Origin: Thermoleophilia bacterium
Lineage (GTDB): Bacteria; Actinomycetota; Thermoleophilia; Gaiellales; Gaiellaceae
Direction: 5' to 3'
Assembly: GCA_016844515.1 (NCBI GenBank)
Contig: JAERMP010000017.1
Location: 1-16,227 of the forward strand
DNA length: 16,227 nt
Shown here: positions 1 through 6,164 of the stretch, in pieces
How positions within the stretch are numbered: position 1 is the stretch's first letter
Layout of the letters: the number at the start of each line of letters is the position of its first letter
Position numbers and translations under genes: made by a program
The notes under the pieces: generated by a model
Databases searched by the model: none
Seen by the model: the letters and a program-made list of their open reading frames with translations, nothing else
What the model was told of the DNA's origin: nothing

Positions 1-937
1 CGCGCGCGACGTCGGGCGGGAGGTCGACGTGATCGAGGAGGTCGCGCGAGCCGTTCTCGACCGTGTGCCGCACACGATGCCGCTGCGAAGACATGTACGA
101 GGCCGGCTCTCGAAGGATCAGCGGCTCCGTCGGCTGGTCGAGGACGTGCTCGTCGGAGCGGGGCTCTCGGAGGCGTACACGTGGAGTCTGGCCGGGTCAG
201 ATCCGGACCCGAGCGCGATCTGCCTGCCGGACCCGATGACGTCGGATCAGTCCATCCTCCGCACGACGCTCGTCCCCGGCCTCGTCGAGGCGGCGCGCAC
301 CGGGCTCGATGCGGGCGTCGGCGACGCCGCGCTGTTCGAGATCGCCCGCGTTTACCTGCCCTCGGGCGCTCAGCTCCCGGACGAGCACTGGCGTGTGGCC
401 GGCGTCGTAGCCGGAGGTTACGAGGTGGCCAAGGGTGTCCTCGAGGTGCTCTATGCGGCGCTCCAGCTCGAGCTTCGGGTTGTCCGTGGGCAACATGTAC
501 TCCTCCATCCGGGTAAAGCGGCCACGACCGAGGCGGGCTGGCTCGGAGAGCTCCATCCAACGATGCTCGAGGGGATCTGGGGAGCCTTCGAGCTGGATCT
601 CGCAGCGCTCTTCGAGCCGGTGCCGGAGCGGATCGTCTACGAAGATGTGCTCACGTACCCCGCCGTCCTCCAGGACATTGCGGTCGCCGTGGACGAGGAG
701 GTCGAGGTCGGCGCGCTCGTGGATGCGGCCCGCGAGGCTGCGGGAATGCTGCTAAGAGACGCGCGCGTCTTCGACGTCTACCGGGGCGAGCAGGTCGGGC
801 CGGGGCGCAAGTCGGTCGCGATCCATCTCTCCTTTCAGTCACCCGAGAGGACGCTCACGGACGAGGAGGCGGCCGAGGCTCGAGCCCGCATCGTCGACGC
901 GCTCGCGGCGCAGTTCGATGCAGACCTCCGCGCGTAA
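1..937 (+). CDS. pheT: Phenylalanyl-tRNA synthetase beta subunit, 3' part (5' end outside window)
   Basis: The reading frame is open from base 2 and closes with TAA at 935-937, giving 311 residues of a protein that starts upstream of the window. The first residues (RDVGREVDVIEEVAR) match the end of the PheT B5 region, where the family typically has a 'D...E.DLIEEV.R' pattern. They are followed by the catalytic-like core of the beta chain. The last ~95 residues, from 'YEDVLTYPAVLQDIAV' on, form the ferredoxin-fold anticodon-binding (FDX-ACB) domain, with the typical 'FDVYRGEQVGPGRKSVA' and 'RTLTDEEA' stretches. PheT pairs with PheS in a heterotetramer that charges tRNA-Phe; the beta chain supplies tRNA binding and editing. 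The editing domain is not visible because it lies upstream. No intact terminator hairpin follows the stop; the next gene has its own -10 box 28 nt downstream. Confidence 0.95.
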   Translation, partial: ARDVGREVDVIEEVARAVLDRVPHTMPLRRHVRGRLSKDQRLRRLVEDVLVGAGLSEAYTWSLAGSDPDPSAICLPDPMTSDQSILRTTLVPGLVEAARTGLDAGVGDAALFEIARVYLPSGAQLPDEHWRVAGVVAGGYEVAKGVLEVLYAALQLELRVVRGQHVLLHPGKAATTEAGWLGELHPTMLEGIWGAFELDLAALFEPVPERIVYEDVLTYPAVLQDIAVAVDEEVEVGALVDAAREAAGMLLRDARVFDVYRGEQVGPGRKSVAIHLSFQSPERTLTDEEAAEARARIVDALAAQFDADLRA

Positions 938-965
938 AGGCAATCCGATCCAGGGCGTTCGAGCG

Positions 966-971
966 TAGAGT
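966..971 (+). promoter_or_regulatory. Leaderless -10 box (TAGAGT) of the cupredoxin-like gene
   Basis: TAGAGT fits the TANNNT -10 consensus and ends exactly 6 nt before the ATG at 978. Transcription would start at or next to the A of the start codon. There is no Shine-Dalgarno sequence. No convincing -35 box is seen. The same TANNNT-N6-start arrangement recurs at 5611, 6153 and 7589. Confidence 0.55.
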
Positions 972-977
972 GGTCCG

Positions 978-1685
978 ATGACCCGGGTCATCGGCATCGT
1001 CGCAGCGCTCCTCGTCGCAGGGCTCCTGGGGGCCGCCGACGGCGCGGCCGTTCGCGCTCAGAACCCGAAGCTCTTCGGTTCCGTCGGGGAGGGGATCGTC
1101 CTTCGGGACGCCCAGGGCAACCGCGTGACAAGGCTCGATCCCGGGACGTACGACATCGAAGTCAAGGATCAGTCGGACTTCCACACGTTCCATCTCGAAG
1201 GGCCCGGTGTCAGCGAGCGGACAGAAGTGGAGTTCACCGGGACCGTGAAGTGGACGGTGACGCTCAAGGACGGCAACTACATCTACTACTGCGATGTCCA
1301 CCCGATCTCGTTGCGTGGAGCTTTCGTCGTCGGCAACCCGCCGACCACACCGCCGCCGACGACACCGCCGTCGTCCGGTGCGATCACCGCGAAGACGAAG
1401 CTCGTGCTCACGGCGGGTCCCGCTCAGGTCATCACCCTGAAGACGTCGGCCGGCAAAGCCGTGAAGACGATGAAGCGCGGGACGTACACGATGGTCGTGC
1501 GCGACAGAAGTCGCATCCACAACGCGCACGTGATCGCACCCGGCTTCAACCGGAAGACGACTCCGCTGACGTACACGGGGACGCAAACCTGGAAGGTCAA
1601 GCTCGCGAGGACAGGGACGCTCCGCTTCCTGTGCGACGTTCATTCCCTGGTGGGAATGAAGGGGTCGGCGAAGATCGTTCGGTAG
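978..1685 (+). CDS. Secreted protein with two tandem cupredoxin-like domains
   Basis: The 235-residue product begins with a signal peptide (hydrophobic residues ~4-20, small residues near 19-27). It has two related beta-sandwich units joined by a Pro/Thr-rich linker at residues ~120-133. Each unit has the type-1 copper pattern seen in bacterial plastocyanin-like proteins: an early H-x2-H (His69/His72; His181/His184) and a late 'CDVH' (Cys105-His108; Cys219-His222). Domain 2 also has Met227 in C-x2-H-x4-M spacing, so it has a full ligand set. In domain 1 the axial position is not Met (Leu112/Arg113), so it may bind copper differently or not at all. The product is probably exported and acts outside the membrane in electron transfer or copper binding; the partner is unknown. 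ATG is chosen because of the -10 box 6 nt upstream and the signal peptide directly after it. The call of cupredoxin fold is firm, the role is not. Confidence 0.8.
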   Translation: MTRVIGIVAALLVAGLLGAADGAAVRAQNPKLFGSVGEGIVLRDAQGNRVTRLDPGTYDIEVKDQSDFHTFHLEGPGVSERTEVEFTGTVKWTVTLKDGNYIYYCDVHPISLRGAFVVGNPPTTPPPTTPPSSGAITAKTKLVLTAGPAQVITLKTSAGKAVKTMKRGTYTMVVRDRSRIHNAHVIAPGFNRKTTPLTYTGTQTWKVKLARTGTLRFLCDVHSLVGMKGSAKIVR

Positions 1686-1699
1686 AGCTACGACGGGCG

Positions 1700-2338
1700 T
1701 TAGACCGAGCGCCCGGCAACGCGCCAGACCGGACCCTGGGTGACGGCGTTCTCCGTATCGGAAAGCCCTCCCAGTACGGAGATCCGCCCCGTGATCCCGT
1801 CGGCGTCCATCCGCTCGAAACAGCGCCGGGCCATGCCCGGCGAGACCCCGTAGCCCTGCTTGCCCGACACCCGGAACCGGAGCGCGATCGCGTCCGGATT
1901 GCGAGTCGGGTTCATCGGCGCGACGAGGAGCGCTGCTCGGGCCAGGTGGTCGCTCGAGTCGAGCTCGAGCTCGCCGAGGAGGTCGCTCCAGCCTGGAGCG
2001 AGTCGGCTGACAACGTCGACCCAGGCGTCCGCGAGGGGAATCGTCTGGCTCGTCTCCGCCTCGGCTGCGGGTGCCTCTCGTGTGGCCTCGATCAGTGAGA
2101 GCGTGCCCCACACGCGTCTACGGTCGAGGCGCTCGAGGAGGTTCTTGAGCCGCTCCGTGTCGCTTCCGGAGCGCCTCACGTGGAATCTGAGCTCCCCCTC
2201 CACGCGCCCCGGTCCGAGGGGCGCCAGAATCGCAGCCGCATCAGCGGTTGAGCCCTCGGGAGCGAACGAGAGTCGGACCTCGGCCCAATTGGATCCGAGA
2301 TCCGTCTCGAGAAGTGCCCACTGGTCGGCAGCTCGCAT
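1700..2338 (-). CDS. Conserved-looking protein of unknown function with an internal duplication
   Basis: A 212-residue soluble protein with no signal peptide or membrane segment. I do not recognise its family. Reading the translation shows two related halves: Trp18 to ~Ile83 and Trp117 to ~Leu189. Shared points are W-[AS]-[ED] at the start, then 'AAILAPLGP' against 'AALLVAPMNP', 'GELRFHV' against 'IALRFRV', and '[LC][LF]ER[LM]D...G[TR][LI]S[LV]' at the end. A charged Glu/Ala-rich linker (residues ~85-100) separates them. The gene is divergent from the dehydrogenase E1alpha gene and the two start regions share one short AT-rich box (2348-2355). It converges on the cupredoxin-like gene, with only 14 nt between the stop codons. 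The ATG at 2338 is supported by the TATGCT box 9 nt upstream on the same strand. Confidence 0.7.
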   Translation of the reverse strand: MRAADQWALLETDLGSNWAEVRLSFAPEGSTADAAAILAPLGPGRVEGELRFHVRRSGSDTERLKNLLERLDRRRVWGTLSLIEATREAPAAEAETSQTIPLADAWVDVVSRLAPGWSDLLGELELDSSDHLARAALLVAPMNPTRNPDAIALRFRVSGKQGYGVSPGMARRCFERMDADGITGRISVLGGLSDTENAVTQGPVWRVAGRSV

Positions 2339-2347
2339 CGGCGGATC

Positions 2348-2355
2348 AGCATAAT
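2348..2355. promoter_or_regulatory. Shared core of two divergent near-leaderless promoters (AGCATAAT)
   Basis: On the + strand CATAAT (2350-2355) is a -10 box 9 nt before the ATG at 2365. On the - strand TATGCT (complement of 2348-2353) is a -10 box 9 nt before the ATG at 2338. The two boxes overlap by 4 bp, and the two starts are 26 nt apart. This is one of very few AT-rich spots in the region. The two polymerases could not occupy it at the same time. Confidence 0.5.
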
Positions 2356-2364
2356 GGCCGCTCG

Positions 2365-3357
2365 ATGGCGACCGTCGAGGAGAAAGCCGGGCCCGGGAAG
2401 AAGCGCGTCTCCAACGAGGTTTTGCGCGGATTCTTCCGCGAGATGCTGCTCATCCGGCGCTTCGAGGAGAAGGTCGAAGAGCGCTTCCGCGCAGGCGAGC
2501 TTCCGGGGTTCCTCCACGTTGCTATCGGGCAGGAAGCGGTTGCGACCGGCGTGTGCTCCGCGCTCGCGCACGAGGACGTCTTCGCGTCGACGCACCGCGC
2601 GCACGGTCATGCCATTGCCAAAGGGACGCCGGTCGAAAGGATCATGGCCGAGCTCTACGGGAAGGTCGAGGGGTGCAGCGGCGGCTACGGGGGGTCGATG
2701 CATCTCTACGACCTCGAGGTCGGGAATCTGGGCGCGAACGCCGTCGTCGCCGGCGGCTTGCCCGGGATCGTCGGGGCCGCGCTCGCCTTTCAGATGCGCG
2801 GCGAGAAGCGCGTCGCGGTCGCGTTCTTCGGGGACGGAGCCACGAACACGGGCACGTTCCACGAGTCGCTCAATCTCGCGCAGCTATGGAAGGTTCCGGC
2901 GATCTTCGTCCTCGAGAACAACGGCTGGGCGGAGTCGACTCCCGCCGAGCAGCAGCTACCACTCCCCGTCGATCAGCTCGGAAAGCGCGCCGCTGCGTTC
3001 GGAATGAAGCTGATCGAGGCCGACGGGCAGGACGTCGAGGCCGTCTACCTCGCTGCACTCGCGGCCCGCGACCATGCTCTCGCGGGAAAAGGGCCCGTGC
3101 TTCTCCACGTGCGTACCTTCCGCCTGACCGGCCACTTCATCGGGGACCCACAGGTGTACCGCGACCGCGAGGAGCTCAAGCAGGAGCGCGAGACGAAGGA
3201 CCCGCTTCGGCTCCTCGGCGCGCGGCTCGAGCTGTCAGACGAAGAGTTCGCGGCCGTCGATGCCGAGGTGACGGCGGAGGTCCTATCCTCGGTCGAGTTC
3301 GCCAAGGCCGGCACGGACCCGAAGCCCGAAGACGCGCTCAAATACGTCTATGCCTGA
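2365..3357 (+). CDS. Thiamine-diphosphate-dependent dehydrogenase E1 component, alpha subunit (pyruvate or acetoin dehydrogenase type)
   Basis: A 330-residue alpha chain of a heterotetrameric E1, which decarboxylates or cleaves its substrate on thiamine diphosphate and passes the acyl group to the lipoyl arm of E2. The ThDP/Mg motif is complete: GDG at 156-158 with N161, ending in ENN at 184-186. The phosphorylation-loop region 'RLTGHFIGDP' is present. The start at 2365 gives an N-terminus (MATVEEKAGPGKK) just ahead of the conserved 'REMLLIRRFEEKVEERF'. Starts further upstream would run through the promoter and the divergent gene. The substrate is uncertain. Length, compact N-terminus and gene order A-B-C-L resemble acetoin dehydrogenase (acoABCL), and 'AESTP' after ENN recalls the AcoA 'AEATP' region. 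No acetoin regulator or catabolic gene is adjacent, so pyruvate is equally possible. The stop overlaps the E1beta start by 8 bp, which suggests translational coupling. Confidence 0.9.
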   Translation: MATVEEKAGPGKKRVSNEVLRGFFREMLLIRRFEEKVEERFRAGELPGFLHVAIGQEAVATGVCSALAHEDVFASTHRAHGHAIAKGTPVERIMAELYGKVEGCSGGYGGSMHLYDLEVGNLGANAVVAGGLPGIVGAALAFQMRGEKRVAVAFFGDGATNTGTFHESLNLAQLWKVPAIFVLENNGWAESTPAEQQLPLPVDQLGKRAAAFGMKLIEADGQDVEAVYLAALAARDHALAGKGPVLLHVRTFRLTGHFIGDPQVYRDREELKQERETKDPLRLLGARLELSDEEFAAVDAEVTAEVLSSVEFAKAGTDPKPEDALKYVYA

Positions 3358-4330
3358 GCTGACCTACAGGGAGGCGGTCCGCGACGCACTCGCGCAGGCG
3401 CTTCGCCAGGACGAAAACGTCTTCGTCATGGGCGAGGACATCGCCGAGATGGGTGGGTCCATGGCGGTGACCCAGGGCCTGCTCGAGGAGTTCGGGCCCA
3501 AGCGCATCCGCAACACCCCGATCTCCGAGATGGCCATTGTCGGCAGCGGAATCGGGGCGGCGATCCAGGGGATGCGGCCCGTCGTCGAGATCATGTACGA
3601 GGACTTCCTGACGCTCTCGATGGAGCAGCTCGTTAACCAGGCGGCCAAGCATCGGACGATGTCGGGCGGTCAGGTGAAGGTGCCGCTAACGATTCGCACG
3701 CAGGGCGGCGCCGGCTGGTCGCCGGGCGCGCAGCACGCCCAGCAGCTCGAGGCTTGGTTCGTCCACGTCCCCGGACTGAAGGTCGTCTTCCCGTCGACTC
3801 CCGAGGACGTTCGTGGCCTCCTCTGGTCCTCGATCTACGACGACAACCCCGTCGTCTTCTTCGAGCACCGCACGCTCTACCCGATCAAGGGCGAGGTGCC
3901 GACCGAGCTCGAGCCGATCCCGCTTGGGAAGGCCCGAATCCATCGAGAGGGCGAAGACGTCACGGTCGTCGCGACCGGACGCCTCGTTCACGAGGCGCTC
4001 CAGGCAGCGGAAGCCGCAGAGAGCGAAGGTATCTCCGTGGAGGTCGTCGACCCGCGGACGCTGCTCCCACTCGACGAAGAGACCATCGTTGGCTCCGTGC
4101 GCAAGACGACGCGCTGCGTCACCGCGCACGAGGCCGTCGTTCGAGGTGGCTTCGGGGCCGAGCTCGCCGCGATCATCCAGCACGGTGCCTTCGACTGGCT
4201 CGATGCGCCGATCGAGCGAGTCGGTGCGAGGTTCGGCCCTCTTCCCTTCGCGCCCGCGATGGAGCAGTGGGTCGTCCCGCACGCGGAGGACGTCCTCGAG
4301 GCGATTCGGCGTACGGTCGCCCGGGCCTAG
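3350..4330 (+). CDS. Dehydrogenase E1 component, beta subunit (transketolase-like)
   Basis: A 326-residue partner of the upstream alpha chain, the usual length for PdhB, BkdB and AcoB. The N-terminal transketolase pyrimidine-binding domain (residues ~1-175) begins 'LTYREAVRDALAQALRQDE' and holds 'VMGEDIAEMGG', 'TPISEMAIVGSGIGAAIQGM' and 'MYEDFL', which carry the Glu and His/Tyr contacts expected in this family. The 'RTQGGAGWSPGAQHAQ' loop follows. The C-terminal transketolase domain (~195-320) has 'VTVVATGRLVHEALQAAE' and 'VEVVDPRTLLPLDEETI', which bind E2 and the partner subunit. The ATG at 3350 lies inside the last codons of the alpha gene, so it has no leader of its own and is probably coupled to it. 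The E2 gene starts 2 nt after its stop. Confidence 0.92.
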   Translation: MPELTYREAVRDALAQALRQDENVFVMGEDIAEMGGSMAVTQGLLEEFGPKRIRNTPISEMAIVGSGIGAAIQGMRPVVEIMYEDFLTLSMEQLVNQAAKHRTMSGGQVKVPLTIRTQGGAGWSPGAQHAQQLEAWFVHVPGLKVVFPSTPEDVRGLLWSSIYDDNPVVFFEHRTLYPIKGEVPTELEPIPLGKARIHREGEDVTVVATGRLVHEALQAAEAAESEGISVEVVDPRTLLPLDEETIVGSVRKTTRCVTAHEAVVRGGFGAELAAIIQHGAFDWLDAPIERVGARFGPLPFAPAMEQWVVPHAEDVLEAIRRTVARA

Positions 4331-4332
4331 CG

Positions 4333-5613
4333 ATGGCATCCGAGGTCAAGCTGCCGCGTCTCGGCCAGGGAATGGAGTCGGGGACGATCGTGCGCTGGCT
4401 GAAAGCCGAAGGCGAGGCAGTCGCCAAGGGCGACCCGCTCTACGAGATCGATACCGACAAGGTGACGCAGGAGGTGGAGGCCGAGGCCACGGGCGTTCTG
4501 CTCAAGATCGTCGTCGCGGACGGGGAGGTCGACGTCGGCACGACCGTCGGCGTGATCGGCGCGCAGGACGAAGACGTGTCGGAGCTGCTCGCGGCATCGC
4601 ACGGTGGAAACGGCGGCGCGCCGCTCGCAGCCGTTGGACCGGATGAACCGACGCCGGAGGCTGAAGAGCCAAGTAACAGACTGTTACAAGGCGAGAAGTC
4701 GGACGCAAAGACCGCCGCGGCACCTTCTCCTCCCATGTCGACGGTGGCTTCCGGAAGCCGCATGAAAGCGAGCCCGCTCGCCCGGCGGATGGCGCGCGAG
4801 AGCGGGGTCGATCTCGCGGGGCTCACCGGTACGGGGCCTGAGGGGCGGATCGTCGCGGATGACGTCGAGGACGCTGCGTCGCGCGACGCAATTGCGGTGG
4901 CGCCCGCGCCTCCCGCTGCACCGCCACCGGGCGAGGTCGAGGTCGTCGAGCTCACGTCGACCCGCCGCACGATTGCGCGGCGCCTCACCGAGGCCTGGGA
5001 GGCTCCTGTTTTCCAGCTCTCCGTCACGGCGGATGCCTCGGAGCTCGTTGCGACGCGGGAGCGACTCGTGGAGCTCCTGCGCGAGGGTGAGACGAAGCCG
5101 ACGGTGAACGACGTCCTCACGCGTGTGGTTGCGTCCGCGCTCGTGCGACATCGTTCCGTGAACGCCCATTTCGTCGACGCGAAGATCGTCCGCTTCCCGG
5201 GCGCGAGTGTCGGCATCGCCGTGGCCGCCCCGAGCGGGCTCGTCGTTCCGGTGATTCGTGATGCCGACCGGAGGACTGTCCAGCAGATCGCGGCTACGCG
5301 AGCGGACCTCGTCTCGCGCGCTCGCGCCGGGAAGCTCACGCTCACCGATCTCGAGGGCGGGACCTTCACCATCTCGAATCTCGGGATGTACGGAATCGAG
5401 CAGTTCGTCGCCGTCCTCAATCCGCCGCAGGTCGCGATTCTCGCGGTCGGCTCGATCGAGGATCGACCCGCCGCCCACGACGGTGGGCTCGTCATCGTTC
5501 CCACGATGACGATGACCTTGAGCTGCGACCACCGGGCGATCGACGGCTCGGAGGGCGCCGAGTTCCTGCGCACGGTCAAGGCGTTCGTCGAAGCACCGGC
5601 GCTCGCGTTGTAG
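4333..5613 (+). CDS. Dihydrolipoamide acyltransferase E2 component
   Basis: A 426-residue E2 core protein that carries the acyl group on a lipoyl arm and transfers it to CoA. Domains in order: one lipoyl domain (residues 1-~78) with DTDKV, lipoylated at Lys43; a flexible Ala/Pro/Glu linker; a peripheral-subunit-binding domain (~142-178, 'SPLARRMARESGVDLAGLTG..GPEGRI'); a second Ala/Pro linker; and a catalytic domain (~195-426) ending in DHRAIDG, where His400 and Asp404 are the catalytic pair. The ATG at 4333 is 2 nt after the E1beta stop, so the gene is part of the same transcript. In the first linker, residues 113-120 (PSNRLLQG) are encoded by a palindromic repeat also found upstream of ahcY. 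It brings a TTA leucine codon, which is rare in such GC-rich DNA. The stop codon TAG is also the first half of the -10 box for the next gene. Confidence 0.93.
   Translation: MASEVKLPRLGQGMESGTIVRWLKAEGEAVAKGDPLYEIDTDKVTQEVEAEATGVLLKIVVADGEVDVGTTVGVIGAQDEDVSELLAASHGGNGGAPLAAVGPDEPTPEAEEPSNRLLQGEKSDAKTAAAPSPPMSTVASGSRMKASPLARRMARESGVDLAGLTGTGPEGRIVADDVEDAASRDAIAVAPAPPAAPPPGEVEVVELTSTRRTIARRLTEAWEAPVFQLSVTADASELVATRERLVELLREGETKPTVNDVLTRVVASALVRHRSVNAHFVDAKIVRFPGASVGIAVAAPSGLVVPVIRDADRRTVQQIAATRADLVSRARAGKLTLTDLEGGTFTISNLGMYGIEQFVAVLNPPQVAILAVGSIEDRPAAHDGGLVIVPTMTMTLSCDHRAIDGSEGAEFLRTVKAFVEAPALAL
4669..4691. repeat. Palindromic repeat copy 1, in frame inside the E2 linker
   Basis: The core GTAACAGACTGTTAC (4673-4687) is a perfect 7+1+7 palindrome. 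It is flanked by an unpaired AA/AA internal loop and then GCC/GGC pairs (4668-4670 with 4690-4692). The 23-bp unit matches, in inverted orientation and with only the central base different, the unit at 14185-14207. It is read as codons 113-120 of the E2 gene without breaking the frame. Whether it is a mobile palindromic repeat or a protein-binding site is open. Confidence 0.7.
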
Positions 5614-5616
5614 CCT
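5611..5616 (+). promoter_or_regulatory. Leaderless -10 box (TAGCCT) of the GNAT gene, overlapping the E2 stop codon
   Basis: TAGCCT ends 6 nt before the ATG at 5623. Its first three bases are the TAG stop of the E2 gene. This spacing implies transcription starting at the GNAT start codon, in addition to read-through from the dehydrogenase operon. Confidence 0.5.
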
Positions 5617-5622
5617 CTGGGC

Positions 5623-6090
5623 ATGGTCATTCGCCGAGGCGGCCGCCAGGACGTCCGGTTCCTCCGCGACATGTTGCACCACGCCTACTACTGGCGCGAG
5701 CGGGATCCGGGCGAGGAGCCTGGTCCAGTCGCCCGCTACGTCAAGGGCTGGGGGCGTGCAGGTGACACGATGTTGATCGCGGTCGAGGATGCGTTTCCGA
5801 TCGGAGCCGGCTGGTATCGGCTCTTTCGACGTGAGCAACCGGGGTACGGCTTCGTGGACGAGGAGACCCCCGAGCTCGCGATCGCCGTCGTGCCGAGCCG
5901 CCGCGGCCGGGGGATCGGCGACGTGCTCCTGAACGCGCTTTGCGATCGCGCCCAGTCCGAGGGGCATCGCGCCATCAGCCTGAGTGTCGAGCGCGACAAC
6001 GATGCACTGGTCTCGTACTACACCAAGCACGGGTTCGAACGCGTCGCCGAAGACGGCGGCGACAGCGTGACGATGCGGCGGCAACTGTAG
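5623..6090 (+). CDS. GNAT-family N-acetyltransferase
   Basis: A 155-residue single-domain acetyltransferase of the Gcn5-related fold, which uses acetyl-CoA to acetylate an amine. The acetyl-CoA pyrophosphate-binding motif A is clear: 'LAIAVVPSRRGRGIG' at residues ~86-100 with the R-x-x-G-x-G signature. Motif B follows as 'RAISLSVERDNDALVSYYTKHGFERV', the usual beta-strand plus 'N..A...Y...GF' pattern. The substrate cannot be read from the sequence. The gene sits between E2 and E3 of the dehydrogenase, 9 nt after the E2 stop. Its start coincides with a leaderless -10 box rather than a ribosome binding site, so the position may be incidental. A long hairpin repeat begins directly after its TAG stop. 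Confidence 0.85.
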   Translation: MVIRRGGRQDVRFLRDMLHHAYYWRERDPGEEPGPVARYVKGWGRAGDTMLIAVEDAFPIGAGWYRLFRREQPGYGFVDEETPELAIAVVPSRRGRGIGDVLLNALCDRAQSEGHRAISLSVERDNDALVSYYTKHGFERVAEDGGDSVTMRRQL

Positions 6091-6149
6091 GGGGTCAGGT
6101 CTTGCATTCCGACACAAGACGTCCGTGTCGGAATGCAAGACCTGACCCC
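6091..6149. repeat. REPIN-like perfect inverted repeat (25-bp arms, 9-nt loop)
   Basis: The arms 6091-6115 and 6125-6149 are exact reverse complements, beginning GGGGTCAGGTCTTGCATTC and separated by AAGACGTCC. The element starts at the base after the GNAT stop codon and ends just before the lpd -10 box. The outer sequence GGGGTCAGGTCTTGCATT resembles, from memory, palindromic repeats dispersed in many bacterial genomes near REP-associated tyrosine (Y1, IS200-like) transposases. GTAG at 6087-6090 fits the conserved tetranucleotide that precedes REP palindromes. No transposase gene is in the window, so it would be moved in trans. As RNA it would form a very stable hairpin and could end or protect the upstream transcript, although no U-run follows. 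Confidence 0.75.
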
Positions 6150-6152
6150 AGC

Positions 6153-6158
6153 TAGGAT
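6153..6158 (+). promoter_or_regulatory. Leaderless -10 box (TAGGAT) of lpd
   Basis: TAGGAT ends exactly 6 nt before the ATG at 6165. The position of a -35 box would fall inside the right arm of the hairpin repeat (around 6130-6135), and nothing there resembles TTGACA. No Shine-Dalgarno sequence is present. Confidence 0.55.
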
Positions 6159-6164
6159 CGCGCC

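Noticed and set aside
1695..1714. Bidirectional terminator between the convergent genes (GGGCG/CGCCC).
   Set aside because: Only 5 bp with a 10-nt loop and no T-run on either side; in DNA this GC-rich such a hairpin is expected by chance.
855..2111. Long open frame on the - strand (418 codons) across pheT and the cupredoxin-like gene, and similar long - strand frames at 4440-5672, 4684-6318, 6018-7541, 7929-9416 and 14099-15604.
   Set aside because: These are antisense shadows of well-identified genes. Their translations are Arg/Ala/Pro-rich without domains, and such frames are common opposite GC-rich coding sequence.
4673..4687. CRISPR or tandem-repeat origin for the GTAACAG palindrome.
   Set aside because: Only two copies, about 9.5 kb apart and inverted, with no spacer array.
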